The position numbers were made by a program, and so were the translations under genes. This document shows positions 1 to 11,929 of a stretch of 64,000 nucleotides of DNA, in pieces (within the stretch, counting starts at the first letter, position 1; each line of letters starts with the position of its first letter). The stretch comes from Voacanga thouarsii (Eukaryota > Streptophyta > Magnoliopsida > Gentianales > Apocynaceae). The notes beneath the pieces were generated by a model, which saw only the letters and a list, made by a program, of their open reading frames with translations, had not been told where the DNA came from and did not search any database. Location: positions 1,364,001-1,428,000 of the forward strand of contig JANUWF010001272.1 of assembly GCA_026120185.1 (NCBI GenBank), read 5' to 3'.

Positions 1-348
1 GAGCAAAGTGAAGATCAAGGTGGTCAATCTAAGTATAATAACTCCTTAAGCATTCTCTAATGCCTTGAGCATACTCCTCCTTGGTTGTAAATGTACGTCG
101 CCGTCTTCTTTTACATTAGATAGGAAAATTAAAATAATTCCAATTCTAGGAAAGCAGTACAATTTTACAATAATGAAAAACGACATGCAGACCGTATTTA
201 AAAATTACAACTTAAAACAACCAGAATGTAACCTGCCAATCACATTGGGATAAAATAGGTCAAGCTATGCACTATTCAAAATAATCCACAATTACAATCA
301 TAAAACAGAAATTAATAACACACAACAAACAGATAGTCGGAGTTCTAA

Positions 349-361
349 GGGGCAGCGCCCC
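349..361. repeat. GC-rich inverted repeat in copia leader
   Basis: The bases ggggcagcgcccc form a perfect GGGGC/GCCCC stem with a 3-base loop, in otherwise AT-rich sequence. In a retroelement leader such a stem could act in RNA dimerisation or packaging; that role is inference. Confidence 0.5.
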
Positions 362-793
362 TAGCGGCGTCCAATATTTCGCCTTCCGATTTCCAAATAT
401 TAATCAAATTAACATTCGAACCGCTTAATAACCATCGCCGTGAAATTTTCATATTATAGACAATCTGCGTTCCCTTTTAATCATATTCATACAGATAACA
501 TATTATCATGGCTGATTAATACAAACAGTTCACAAATATAGAACCACGGATAGCATGCTTACGATACTATATCATATTAAAATTGACCAATTTACAGACA
601 ATTTGTAAACAATCTGGTCTGATCAGACAACTAAGACGCACAGATTAAACCTAATTCAGGCAGTCTGCATGCTAAACATTTTTAAATCATAATCCTGTGA
701 ACATGCTGATGTGCACTGTTTAAATATATATATCACACATATATTCAACAATACGATTAACATAGAAGAATCAACCTAATCATTTAGCAAGTT

Positions 794-805
794 GCTCTGA
801 TACCA
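794..805 (-). promoter_or_regulatory. Primer-binding site (initiator Met tRNA)
   Basis: On the minus strand this reads TGGTATCAGAGC, the standard plant copia PBS complementary to the 3' end of initiator tRNA-Met. One base separates it from the LTR end, which fixes the element's orientation as minus. Confidence 0.9.
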
Positions 806-806
806 C

Positions 807-2311
807 TGTTGGAATTCGTGGACTCCTAAATGCGAAAAACATCCACGAATCCCTTCCGAGAATCCAAGTAAACAATTAAGAAGACTTAAGGTTTACAAGA
901 TTACCTTTGTTCTGCGTAATTAAGATCCTTTTATTCTGACTGTGCTGTCGTATGTGCAACTCGAACGACGCTGCAATGTGCAAACGTCCTCTATAGGTAT
1001 ACACGGCGAACTCACTCGTTACCCCAAGAGTGCTAGTGCCTAGGGTTTCAGAGGTTTTTTTTCTGGTGAATAGATGCACAAAATTTTTAACAGAACAAAA
1101 CAGTTGAGAAGACGGCTAGGGTTTTCTTAAAAAACTCTCGAATCTCTTAGAGTCCAAATCTGATAATATCTTATTATATTTTAATTTAAATTCAAATTAA
1201 ATTAAAACCTGATATGATAAGATTCTGCCATTATCTCGGTAATTTAACTAATTAATTTACCCATTCATATTCTTATAATCTGGACATCACCCAGATACAT
1301 TGAATGTGGACATATTTCTAAATTCATTGTATTTGGTAAATTTTCTAAGTTCGATTAACTTAGACATATTTCCAGATTTATCGAATTTGGTTACTAGAAA
1401 AACAACCTAACTAGTTCGCTTATTGTGTGATCCTATAGGTTCATTTAACATTGGCAGTGTGCCTAAATCATATTTAAATGGCCCACAAGTTATAAGCGGT
1501 TTCTAGCAAAATATTATAACAATCCAGGTTACATGAAGATCAGTGATCTCTTTGAACCAAACCACAATTTTATATTTAGTCCTTTTGTCACACGATATCC
1601 AGATTAAGCATAAGGCACGGAGCATGTCATCCTTAAGCTTAATCAATTATTTCTTGATTTCATAGTAGACTGTTCAAATAAATGATATCAATATCTTAGA
1701 TTAATATATTTAAGCACGGCCATGCATTTTAATAGTCTAACTTATCAAAGGGCCCATGGATATCTCTCCTATAATTAAGAGGGACAAATTCCTTCACTAT
1801 CAATTATATTCCTCTCCTCGATTTATTCTATATCCAACAGTAGTCTAATTTATTATCTGGTTAAAGACAACTTTAGACAATATCAAAATATAGAACTTAT
1901 CAAGTAGGAAACCATATGCATTTAGGTCAAAGGACTTTTAATATTATTATGGCTAGAAAGTACTTATAACATGTTCCATGAAGTACTCTCACAGTGGGTC
2001 ATGTCCAATACAATATTCTCTAACATTTATTTATGTTTTAACCTGATATCACAAATATCCATGACCAGTAAAACATAGCCATCTAGTCACAAACATATCG
2101 ATCTTAATTTATTATTGTTCCAATAATAATAATCGATCAAGGACTGTTTTAGAATAGTCATTGTATTTATTGTTGGGTTTTACTATCAAGTCACGCACTT
2201 GATAACCACAAAACAGAATGCACTTTTCATGGAAAGAAAACCTCGTATTATTATATAAAACATAACGACAATAGTATAAGTACAAATTGACTCTAGGGCA
2301 TATCCCTAACA
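807..2311 (-). mobile_element. 5' LTR of minus-strand copia (Angela/Tork-like)
   Basis: The plus strand runs from TGTTGGAATTC to TATCCCTAACA. Read on the minus strand, the LTR begins TGTTAGGGATATGCCCTAG, a start typical of Angela/Tork-like plant copia LTRs. Length is 1505 bp. The PBS adjoins its left edge. The outer flank begins attag (2312-2316); the matching duplication would lie outside the window. Family placement rests on the terminal sequence only. Confidence 0.85.
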
Positions 2312-2995
2312 ATTAGTACTCTTGTGATAGTATGAATTTAGCCTACTTCAAAGATGCCTTAACACCCTAATCTATCAAAGATTAGAACATCAAGGATAGG
2401 AATTTGAAGGAACCTAACTCAATCCTATCAAACACACTAGGCAACATAACATATAAGAATAGAGAATAAGTGAGATTATCCCTGAAGGTTTAGAGACAAG
2501 ATCAACGGTGGGACTAAATCCTTGGAATTAGTCTTGATACTTATGGGAATCACCCAAGAGGATCACCCTCACCAAACTCTCAAAAGAGTTCTTGAATTTG
2601 CCAAATGTCTAATATCTCAAAAGTTATTTTTACAAGAGCTATAATGGCATATATATATATATATAGATATATAGATGGCTTGCCCTAAACTAATTAGCAT
2701 ACTAATCCTAACTATTAACTGGCCTTAATACAAGCTTTGAGGCCCTGTTACATGATTTAAAATAGATTAAAACATAATAAAAGTTGTGAAAATTAAATTA
2801 CAAGTGAAAAGACTGAAAATACGAAAACTAGCAAAAAGGTCGAGATTAGCCCGACTAGGGCCAGCGCCAATTCTGGCATGTGCAGCCAGTGCTAGTTATG
2901 TTCTATCCAAGACAAAATACACACCATCTTCAGGCTAGTGCCGGTTCTGGGCTTAGGGCCGACACTGGCTTTAGCCTAGTTGCCATCCCTCATTT
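2312..2995 (-). mobile_element. Decayed LTR relic (left part)
   Basis: No coding capacity. Its layout resembles the minus-strand gypsy LTR at 39198-40198: TA-rich stretches, a segment rich in 'ccctaa' words, then a cluster of gccagcgcc/gccggttc/gccgacactggc words (2862-2985). It stops where the solo LTR at 3001 begins and seems to resume at 8521. A TA microsatellite lies at 2648-2672. Assignment to a B-like gypsy LTR is inference. Confidence 0.4.
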
Positions 2996-5214
2996 TGTTA
3001 TGCAATACCCTGCTTTTTACCTTTAAATGGCTACTACTTGTAATAGGATGAGACTTTATATTAATGGCCAGAACAAAAAATGATCGGTGTAATGAAACAA
3101 ATATTTTGATATAATAATATTTTGTCAGGACCTGAATGTAATTATTCAATTTGTTCTTCCCGTATCCTAAATATTCAGAAGGCTATTATTGTTAATAAAA
3201 TAAGAATTTGAGGGTACTTTGAGAAGAGGAATTGATCAGTGTGATGAGACGCACGTTTTGATGTGAATTATGTTATTCGGGCTATAGGGGGCATTTTCAT
3301 CATTTTGACTGTGCCTGCAAATTTGACCGTGAATTTGACTAGACTAAGAAGGAATTGAAGGATTAAGTATTACCAATGAATGAATTTTTGGAGTTGAATG
3401 GTAAAGTAAAATATTTTTCTGTTTCGGATTCGATTTTGGTCGTTTTTGAGAAAAAAAATTAGAAAATGCAGTCAAAATTTTGGATGTGTGGAATTTTGTG
3501 ATTGGTATCCTTGGACACGTGTCAACTTACGAAATGTTGCATGAAGAATTCATGCAAGATGCATGAAATTAAAGGATTATAAAATAAATAAAGAAATATG
3601 TGTAATTTTTTTTATTAGAACACATTATTTCTGGGCCCTTTAATTATGGTCTTTTGCAATGTGATTGGCCAATACTTGTAGCATGAGAAGGTGGTTGAAT
3701 GGCTGAAAATTGGCCAAGAAAATCGGCAGCCATACAAGAGAAATGAAGAGAAATTTTTGTGGAGGAAAATAAGTGGTTGGTGTGTAAATTTTTCATTAGA
3801 ACACACCTATACATTAGTCACCATACAATTAATTGATTTAAAATTCTCTTGGCCAAAAATCTGATAAGAATGGTGGTGGGAAGGCTGTTATATAGCCCAA
3901 AATTTTGGCAACCTCAAGGGGAGAGAAATAAAGGAAATCACACCAAAGAGCTCTAAATACAGGGTAAAACTCTACCTTACTTGAATTGAAGTTGTTGTTG
4001 GGTGAATGATAATCATTATGATATCAATTTTAACATGAAAACATGATTTTCATGCCTTAATTTTGGATCAAAAGCTAGGGTTATAAACTTTGTTGTGAAC
4101 TCTCTATGTGTCTATGTGTGTTAGTTGCTTAGAAGATTTATGGATATGTGTTGTGTGAAGAAAAACTGAATATTTATGATAGTTTGAAGGATTGTTTTCG
4201 TTTGAGGAGATGATCACCAAAGTAGAATGAAAATTAAAGTTATTCAATTTGAAAATTGAATTATACTAGCTTTTGATTTGAAGAAGTGAATTTGTGTTGC
4301 ATAAGCATGACTCTTGTGAGCTATTGGAATCCGGAAATTGTAGAATCAAAGATGATTTGAAGGAAAATTGAATGAAGTAATGTTCTCAAAGTGTTAAAGG
4401 CTAAAGGAAAACAAAGGGAAGCATGAATAGTAGAATTGAAGCAAAACTATTGGGACTGTTTTTGCCCTGTATTGTGTCACGGAAACCAGGACACTGAAAA
4501 AGACCTATACAAAATTAAATTTAAGTCATAGAGACAAATTAGAATTGTGGATTGAAAGTTATGTTCAAAACAAAATCATGTGTCAAGTAGTGAAATTCCA
4601 AAAAATTAGTTCGAAAATGGATGAACTTAAGGATGATTTAATTATGTGATTTTGGATTAATTGAATGAGAAATATGGAGTGAATCCCTTGTATATTAAGG
4701 GAGGAAGAATTTGGGAAAAGGAAAAAAAAGAATTGAATAAATGATGAAAAAACGAAGTGAACGAAAGTTGAACGTTTTCCTTAATTGTCGGCTACCCTCG
4801 AGCACGTCGGTGGGACGTCGGCTACTTTTCGACCAAACGTGATTTAACCTAAAAATGATGTTTGGTGTAGGTGTGTTAGTAAATGGCCAATGGTTCATGG
4901 AAATAGTAGAAACAGGAGTCAAATGGTCATGAACAGAAAAAGTTATTTAGGACACGAGGTGAGTCCCTTTTTATTTCTAAAACTTTTTGAAAGCTAGTGT
5001 GCTTTACTTTTCCATGAAACGCTACATTTTATACCATTTTGGAAATCCTTGAATATGTTTAAGGTTATCTGAGCAAGACTTATTTTATGCCACTTTGGGC
5101 TCGAATGAATTTCATAATTAGCTTGAAAACCCTAACGGAAGATTAAAGCATGAATTTTGTGAATTTACTCATTGTTGGATTAAATACTTTGGGATTTTTG
5201 AAAAAACAATAACT

Positions 5215-5650
5215 TTTGGAATCTGGTATTCAGAAATTGACTAGAATGCCCTTATTGGAACATTTTATGGAAACATGTTTAGAAACTTTGAATTTAATCC
5301 TCTTTTTGAATTAGAATTCTGGATTTCCTTAAATGAGTTTCTTTTGGAATCGGGTATTTGGAAAATAATCCAAATGTCCTTATTGGAACTTTTTATGGAA
5401 ACTTTTGGAATCAGGAATTCGGTAAATGACTGAAATATCCTTATTAGAACTTTTGTCAATACTTTTCATATAGAGTAAGGGTGAAATGACCCAAACACCC
5501 TTAAAAAGTCTTTTGGAATCGGGTATGGGTAAAATGACCTAAATGCCCTTGAAAATGACTTTTGTCATGGAGTATGAGCAAGATGACCTGAATACTCTTT
5601 GAAACATATTTTCATGTGTAAAAAGAACTCTTTACCTGAATGCCCTTGAA
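5215..5650 (+). repeat. Degenerate short tandem repeats inside gypsy LTR
   Basis: Phrases such as 'ttttggaatcgggtat', 'aaatgacctaaatgccctt' and 'ttattggaactttt' recur about every 60-120 bases. The spacing is irregular and copies differ by many substitutions, so this is an old, decaying array within the LTR. Confidence 0.55.
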
Positions 5651-5965
5651 AATGATCTTTTGATATGAGATTGACTTTTGCAAAACGGCATTTGATCCTA
5701 CAAAATTATTTTATTGACATGATGAGCCTATGGAATGAACTAATTGGCCCTGTGGAGCCTATGAGAATTATTACCTGACTTGCAAGCCAGTGGGATCAAA
5801 TTCTGGAAAATGAGATTTGCCCAACAATGTTTTTCCTGATATGCAAAATGGTTTCCTGATGTGCTTAAGTGTAAGCCTTTTTATGGATTTGGAAAAATGA
5901 TGAACAATATAAATTTTGAATTCTTGATTTCTTGAACTTATCAATCCCTGAATCCAATATATGGC

Positions 5966-6101
5966 TAACTTGAATACTTAGCATAAGCACTAACTTGAAT
6001 ACTTGGCGTATGCACTACTTGAATACTTGGATTAAGCACTAACTTACTTGGCATATGTACTAACTTGAAGACTTGGCGTAAGCACTAACTTGAATACTTG
6101 G
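5966..6101 (+). repeat. Roughly 25-bp tandem repeat, left half
   Basis: Successive copies of a unit close to 'acttgaatacttggcgtaagcacta' with small changes. The array is cut at 6101/6102 by a copia solo LTR and continues after it at 7848. Confidence 0.8.
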
Positions 6102-7847
6102 TGTTAGTGTTATACCCTATATGCAATCACTTGTACATTGTATATGAGATATTTTATTTGAATAAAAGGCATTATTTATCGTACAGTTTTTTTTTTTTTT
6201 TTTTACTTTTGTGTAATATAACTATTAGATAACGTCCTTAATACAACACTATGTTAAGGAAATCATGATGGAGATCATGATATGAGATTCCTACTACACT
6301 GTATAGTGTTAGGACTTAAATAGTCCCTAGTCGTAGTATTAATGAGATAGGACATCATTAATGCGTTAAGACTAGTATGTGTTAGACTTCCAGATTTGAT
6401 CAGGCGGTGTTTCTTATATCCGTGAGTATTAAGATACTCAAAGTTAACACATGGATGCTTATTAAAGGAATAAGTTCATTGGATGACCTAGCTATGAGAT
6501 AATCACATGGATAACTATTTAGTGCCAGTGATATAATCTCAATATAGGAAACGTGCAAGTATCCTTAGACTTAAGATCTCTAAGGTACTTTATTTTCTAA
6601 GCATTGTGCTTTGATTCCAATCTTTGGAGCCAAATTGAGGGCCACCTATAGGATGAATATTGGGTACATTGTGAGGTAAAATAAAGTAGTTGAGAAGGTC
6701 AATAAAGAATTCACCACTCCTAATAGTAGGGGCGAATATCTCATGGCCACTTGTAGGAATTACTACTCGAGAAGTCCTTAGCCAAGGCGATTGTATATTG
6801 GAAACAGTTCCAATTGATACACATCTAGAGTAGTGGGTTCCTGGTACAAGTACTATTATATTCGGGCCAAAATTAATATATTTTGGAGGGAGTTGGAACT
6901 AATTCTGTACTCCAAACCGAATGAGATATTGTATGGTGAAAGGAGTTAATTGCACTGTAATTTGTTATTGAAGAGTTCATGTCAAGCCACTTGACTTCCT
7001 AGACTCTTAGGTGATTATGATATGTTGCTAGATACCATTTATGATCTACGGAATATAGGTTTATTAACTGATGAATTAATAAAGCAATCCTAATTAGAAT
7101 TAATATAATTAATTCTAAAAATTATGGATTATTAATCTCAAAGACGTTTGAATTAATTCATGTTCGCTACCAATTGATTGGGAAACCTAATAGGTCACAC
7201 ACAATAGAGGATTATACACTCAAGATGTTATTTGATAACATAGTGGGGTTAATTATGAGAAAGAAAAGTAGTTGTGGCTAAATTATAATTAATTATAATT
7301 TATGGGCCAAATTATAATTGTGAGAACTTGATGTTTCCAATTACAATTAAGGAATTCTAATTGTTTTAGAATTCTCAATTTTTCAGTGATTTTCTTGACA
7401 TATAGGAGATATGCATGAAACCTAGGGTTAAGGGGATTAACGAAAACAACTCCAAACCCCTAGGGGCATACATGACCCCTTCTCTTCTTTGTCTCTCATT
7501 GTTCTTCTCTAAACTCTAGCCACCACTTTGTTTTCTGCTAGCACAGAAATATCTTGGTGCTTGAGAGTGATTCTCCGTGTGGATTTCTATTAGAGATAAT
7601 CACACACTGTGATTGTAGTGGTTGAATATTCTACTCTCATGGTATTTGATCAAGAGGATTGCTGGATCGCGCCACAATCGTCAGCCAAGAAGAAGAAAAA
7701 TTTTATTTTTTAGACGCTGAAAGAAAGGTAAAACCGTTACCTTTGTTCTCTTTATGTCTTGTTTTCCACACATATGTGAATCCTAGGATGGTATCTTGCT
7801 CTTATTTTTCCGCTGCGCTATATATGATTTGCATGAGATACCTTACA
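6102..7847 (+). mobile_element. Copia solo LTR with perfect TSD
   Basis: It starts TGTTAGTGTTATACCC and ends ATACCTTACA (1746 bp), flanked by a perfect 5-bp duplication cttgg (6097-6101 and 7848-7852). Both flanks belong to the same tandem-repeat array, so the borders are secure. No internal region remains; the element was removed by LTR-LTR recombination. The right-hand 350 bases resemble the copia LTR tail at 35750-36016. Confidence 0.92.
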
Positions 7848-7926
7848 CTTGGCGTATGTACTAACTTGAATACTTGGCATATGTACTAACTTAAACACTT
7901 GGCGTAAGCACTAACTTGATTCTTGG
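7848..7926 (+). repeat. Roughly 25-bp tandem repeat, right half
   Basis: Continuation of the 5966-6101 array (units such as 'cttggcatatgtactaac') after the solo LTR. Confidence 0.8.
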
Positions 7927-8520
7927 TAGTACGCTGCGGTGTACTTACCCTTCCGGCGATGCACGGTTGAGTGTTGTAGGCTGCGGTCTAAGGACAATTA
8001 TATATGGCACTGAAGGCAAAGCCTTGTGAGCTTTGCATACAGGCTGACCCTCTGTTGGAGGAATGCTTGTGATGTGGAAATCAAGGCAATGATTTGAAAT
8101 TGAAGCACAGTTTTCCAAAATGATTGAGTTTTGACTAAACTCTTCTTTAAAGATTTTTAGAATTATTTCTAGTGAACAAATGAAATATTTTCCCCACAAA
8201 AGTTTTATGTACTCAGTCTCTTTACTAAAGCACTAGCACGCACGGGAATGTCACTGAGTGATTTTCACTCACACGTGTATTATTTTCTTTGAAAAATTTA
8301 GGACCAGTGTAACGCAGGAAAAGTGTGGTGGACTCCAAAGTCTCATGCTATATCTTGGTCCTGTTATACCCTTGAGTGTAGGTATTAGATGCTAAATTCT
8401 CGTACTTTTCTATGTTGGAAAAAAAATTTTGCTGCCTATTGAGTAAAATTTGTTATAAAAACCTCTTGTCTGAGTAATCAGACGGGGCGACATCCCACAA
8501 AGTTATAGCTTATTACGTTA

Positions 8521-9440
8521 TGCAAATATATAGTGTTACATGTTGTGCTTCAAAACCTGCTCTTTAGACCTCCATTCCATTTCTCTGTGTTTCCTTGATC
8601 TTCAAAATGAAATGTTGGTCATTTTGAGCTCTTCTTGTTACTCATTTGGCCTTCAATCCTTGTTTAAAGGTTGGCTTGATCCTCCATATAGATTGTTGCG
8701 TGTGTTGTGTGTCTTTTGGTCTTTCCTTTACTATCCACCTTTTCACAATCTTCTTGGACCTGGTTTTGTTAAATTTGTTGTCTTGAAAACCTCCTTAAAT
8801 CCTCTTGAATATTAGCTTTATCTAAGGAACCATGAGTTGTGGCTTGATCGCCCTTCCCCCTTTTTTGGATGGAGCTTTAGGCCTAGGGCAATTTCTATCA
8901 AAGAGTAAGAAAGTTAGATTGAATCACCACTATAGGAATTCACCGACACGGCTTTCCCTTCTTAATTTGATGCATTTATGTATAACACCTGAAGTTCGAC
9001 AAGTGTAAATTTTGATCTTCTCTTAGGTTCTTGAAAATTCTTCTCGTTCTTCCTCTTTTACAATTGCAATGTGTATCTCTTTCGTAGCTGAATTAGAGGT
9101 GACATAAGGATCGCAATTCCTCTAACAAAAGACAATAGTAATACTCTAATCCTATGAATCTTCTCATCTTCATGACACTTTTTAGTCACATCAGCTACCA
9201 AGATTTCTTTGTTCCAAAGTGAGCTCTTGAGTTTTCTTTTGCGGTGGTAGGTTGTTGTCTCCATCAACTCTAGTTGTATTTCTTCAATTAGTCGAATGCG
9301 ATGGTGGAGTAAGGTTTCCTTATTTAAACCGAAGTAGTCTTGAGCAGCTCTTTCTTAGATGTGTAGAATCTCTATGTTTGAAGCATACCAAGTTCTACTC
9401 CTTAAACTAATAATCTATTTCCCTGTGTTTCTTCCTCCTA
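8521..9440 (-). mobile_element. LTR/internal relic, right part (unassigned)
   Basis: Probably the continuation of the 2312-2995 relic. A segment at about 8555-8615 matches 38980-39040 by eye ('gacctccattccatttt' then 'cttccaaatgaaatgttg'). At about 8849-8860 the minus strand carries a run like aaaaaagggggaaggg, which could be a PPT beside an LTR edge. A minus-strand ORF at 9058-9267 (69 aa, Lys/Arg-rich) has no domain I recognise. Confidence 0.35.
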
Positions 9441-9574
9441 TAGTGATGGTTATATTTCTTGGATACTCTGATGAGGTTATATTTCTTGGATACTCTTCTA
9501 ATAAAAAGGCATATAAAGTGTACAACAAAAGAACCCTATGTATGGAAGTATCCGTACATGTGGTCTTTGATGAA

Positions 9575-9620
<46 letters not shown>

Positions 9621-9630
9621 AGAAAAGATG
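9440..9630 (+). pseudogene. Copia (Sirevirus-type) integrase C-terminus, broken
   Basis: The frame encodes IFLGYSSNKKAYKVYNKRT and, after ten residues, HVVFDESN, the C-terminal end of copia integrase just before RT. The IFLGYS motif appears twice within ten residues, a small local duplication. The upstream pol and all of gag are missing. Reading then runs into a TA microsatellite (9578-9618) coding for alternating Ile-Tyr, and the pol frame shifts there. Confidence 0.75.
9578..9618. repeat. (TA)n microsatellite inside pol
   Basis: About 20 TA units lie within what was the integrase-RT linker. Each frame across it codes for Ile-Tyr repeats, which creates misleading ORFs on both strands. Confidence 0.9.
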
Positions 9631-9788
9631 ATGATGATGTAGGGATTTGAAAAGAAAAAGGCAGTAAGTAGAACAAAGCTCCATTGCTTGACATTTATGC
9701 CGAAGAAGAAGAATTGAAAAAATAACAAGTTGAACAAAGCAAGCAAGAAACAAATGAGCACACTGATCAAGGGCTACCAAAAGATTGG

Positions 9789-10940
9789 ATGTACAAAACT
9801 GGTTATCCAAAAGAGCAAGTTATTGGTGATCCAAGCTATGGGGTCAAAACTAGTCGGTACTTTGTAAACAATTTTGTTTTACTTTCTAGTATTGAACCTA
9901 ACTGTATTAATGTGGTCTTGCATGGTGATTTTTTGATCCTAGCTATGCAAGAAGAGCTTAACCAATTTGAGAGAAATTAAGTTTGGAAACTCATCCCTAG
10001 ACCACTTGATCATCCAGTCATTGGTACCAGATGGGTTTTTAGAAACAAACTTGATGAACATAGAGTGGTGATTAGAAATAAAGCTAGACTTGTTGCCCAA
10101 GAATTCAATCAAGAAGAGGGCATTGACTATGATGAGACATTTGCTCCCATTGCTAGATTAGAGTCCATAAGAATGCTACTTGCCTTTGCATCTTTCAAAA
10201 ATTTCATGCATTGTCTAATGGATATTAAAAGTGCATTTTTGAATGGTTTTATTGAAGAAGAGGTATATGTTGAACAACCTCCAAGTTTTATTCATGAGCA
10301 CTTTGCAAATCATGTTTTCAAACTCTCAAAGGCTCTTTATGGTTTAAAACAAGCCCCACGAGCTTAGTATGAAAGGCTTAGTGGATTCTCACTCTCAAAA
10401 GGTTTTTTAAGAGGCTAAATTGATACTACAATGTTTATTAAATTAGAAAATTCTAATGATCTTCTCATTGTCTAAATTTATATTGATGATATCATTTTTT
10501 GTGCTACTAATGAATCCTTGTGTAAGATATTTGCCAAGACTATGCAGAAATAATTCAAGATAAGCATGGTGAGGGAGCTTAACTTCTTTCTTGGATTACA
10601 AATTAAACAAACCAAGGATGGAGTATTTCTGAATCAAACTAAGTACACTAATGAACTACTAAAGAGGTTCGATATGAACGAAGCCAAAGAAATCAGTACA
10701 TCTATGAGCAGTTCCCTAAAGCTTGACGAGGATGAAATGTGTAAGAAAGTGGACGAATTAAAATACAGAGGTATGATTGGGAGTTTGTTATATCTTACTG
10801 TTAGCCGACCAGATATTATGTTTTCAGTTTGTCTTTGCACTAGATTTCAGTCATGTTTGAAAGTATCTCACTCATGCGCTGTGAAACATATTCTTAGATA
10901 CCTAGTTGGAACACATGACTATGTTTTATGGTATAACTAA
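9789..10940 (+). pseudogene. Sirevirus-like copia reverse transcriptase, with stops
   Basis: RNA-dependent DNA polymerase of a copia element. Visible RT motifs in order: TRWVFRNK, KARLVAQEFNQEEGIDYDET, FAPIARLESIRMLLA, DIKSAFLNG, LYGLKQAP and the catalytic YIDD (10479-10490, intact), then FFLGLQI and RYRGMIGSLLYL-like KYRGMIGSLLYL and SRPDIMFSV. One frame is kept throughout but is broken by stops (for example near 9978, 10366, 10417, 10474 and 10551). The wording of the motifs fits the Sirevirus (SIRE/Maximus) clade. RNase H follows in a different frame. Confidence 0.85.
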
Positions 10941-11394
10941 CTCATTTGATCTTATAGGCTACACTAATGCAGATTATGCAGGCTGTAAAGTTGAACGAAA
11001 AAGCACTAGTTGGTATTGTCCATTTCTCGAACATTCTCTAGTGTCATTGCATAGCAAGAAACAAGCTTGTGTAACTTTATCCACAATTGAGGCTAAATAT
11101 ATTGTAGTAGGCAGCTATTGTGCACAAATCTTGTGGATAAAAAATACATTACTTGATTTTGGTCTTAATTTCAATTGCGTACCTATACTATGTGATAATA
11201 CAAGTGCAATTAATATAAAAAAAAATCCTGTTCAACAATCTAGAATTAAGCATCACTTTATTAGAGATCATGTTCTTAAAGGAGAAGTGTGTGTTGAATA
11301 TATCTCAACCAATGAACAGCTTAGTAATCTTTTTACAAAATGTCTGGCCGAAACAAGATTTAATTATTCAAGAAGAGGTTCAGGAATTACCTAG
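10906..11394 (+). pseudogene. Sirevirus-like copia RNase H
   Basis: C-terminal domain of copia pol, which degrades the RNA strand during reverse transcription. Visible: YTNADYAGCKVERKSTSWY, then TLSTIEAKYIVVGSYCAQILW, then LCDNTSAINIKKNP, RIKHHFIRDHV and STNEQLSNLFTKCL, all expected in order. Catalytic acidic positions (D of YTNADYAG, E of TIEAKY, D of CDNTSA) are present. It lies +1 relative to the RT frame, with the shift around 10915-10935. Otherwise this 162-aa segment is open. Confidence 0.85.
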
Positions 11395-11929
11395 ATCATG
11401 TAACTAATAATTTGCCAAAGATTTATTTGTTTAGGTTTGCAGAACCACTAAAGACACAACTTTTGGAAAGAGCTTTTGGACACAATATCTGGAAAACACG
11501 ACTTAAAAATCCCCTCAGTTAAACTGATTTTATTCCACCTTTTGGACAAAGGATTTTGGACTCAATCAAAATCTAAAATATTAGCAGCTCAAAGTTTATA
11601 AAAAGTCCATTTTTTTTTTTTTTGTTATCCGAGATGAGTAAGACACAACTCTAGAAGTGACTTTTCAAATTTTCAAACATCCGCGCATTTTTCAAAAATA
11701 TATCAACACCCTACCTCTGATGAAAAGTCTTTGATGTAAAGTACTTGATTGTACTTATCCTCTCTAGAACCTAGGAAATCTCAAAAAGCTATCTCTTTCT
11801 CTCTCCTAGCAATTCGAAACCATCATTGCTCTCCCAGCCTCTCTTGAAATTTTAACTTCATCTTCTCCAAAACTAAACCGAAAACCCTTCACCTTCTCTT
11901 CGCTTCTGCTATGACAAAGCAGTAAAATC

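Larger units (their letters stand above)
1..806 (-). mobile_element. Leader of a minus-strand Ty1/copia retrotransposon (partial)
   Basis: This is the untranslated stretch that follows the PBS in the element whose 5' LTR lies at 807-2311. No gag reading frame is visible; short ORFs here have no retroelement similarity I can recognise. The rest of the element would lie left of the window. The leader contains a perfect short GC hairpin (349-361). Confidence 0.65.
3001..8515 (+). mobile_element. Ty3/gypsy solo LTR, interrupted by a copia solo LTR
   Basis: It begins TGCAATACCCTGC and ends near 'ggggcgacatccc...ttatta', the form of large chromovirus (Tekay/Del-type) LTRs. The start aligns well by eye with the LTR at 62061 (TGTAACACCCCACC). 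Without the 6102-7847 insertion and its TSD copy it is about 3.76 kb. Flanks are tgtta (2996-3000) and cgtta (8516-8520), an imperfect TSD explicable by one C-to-T change. No gag or pol lies beside it, so it is read as a solo LTR. Confidence 0.7.

Noticed and set aside
9058..9267. Lys/Arg-rich 69-aa minus ORF as a gene
   Set aside because: No start context, domain or copy elsewhere in the window supports it.
9415..9810. 131-aa minus-strand ORF with (IY)n
   Set aside because: It arises from the TA microsatellite opposite copia pol coding sequence.
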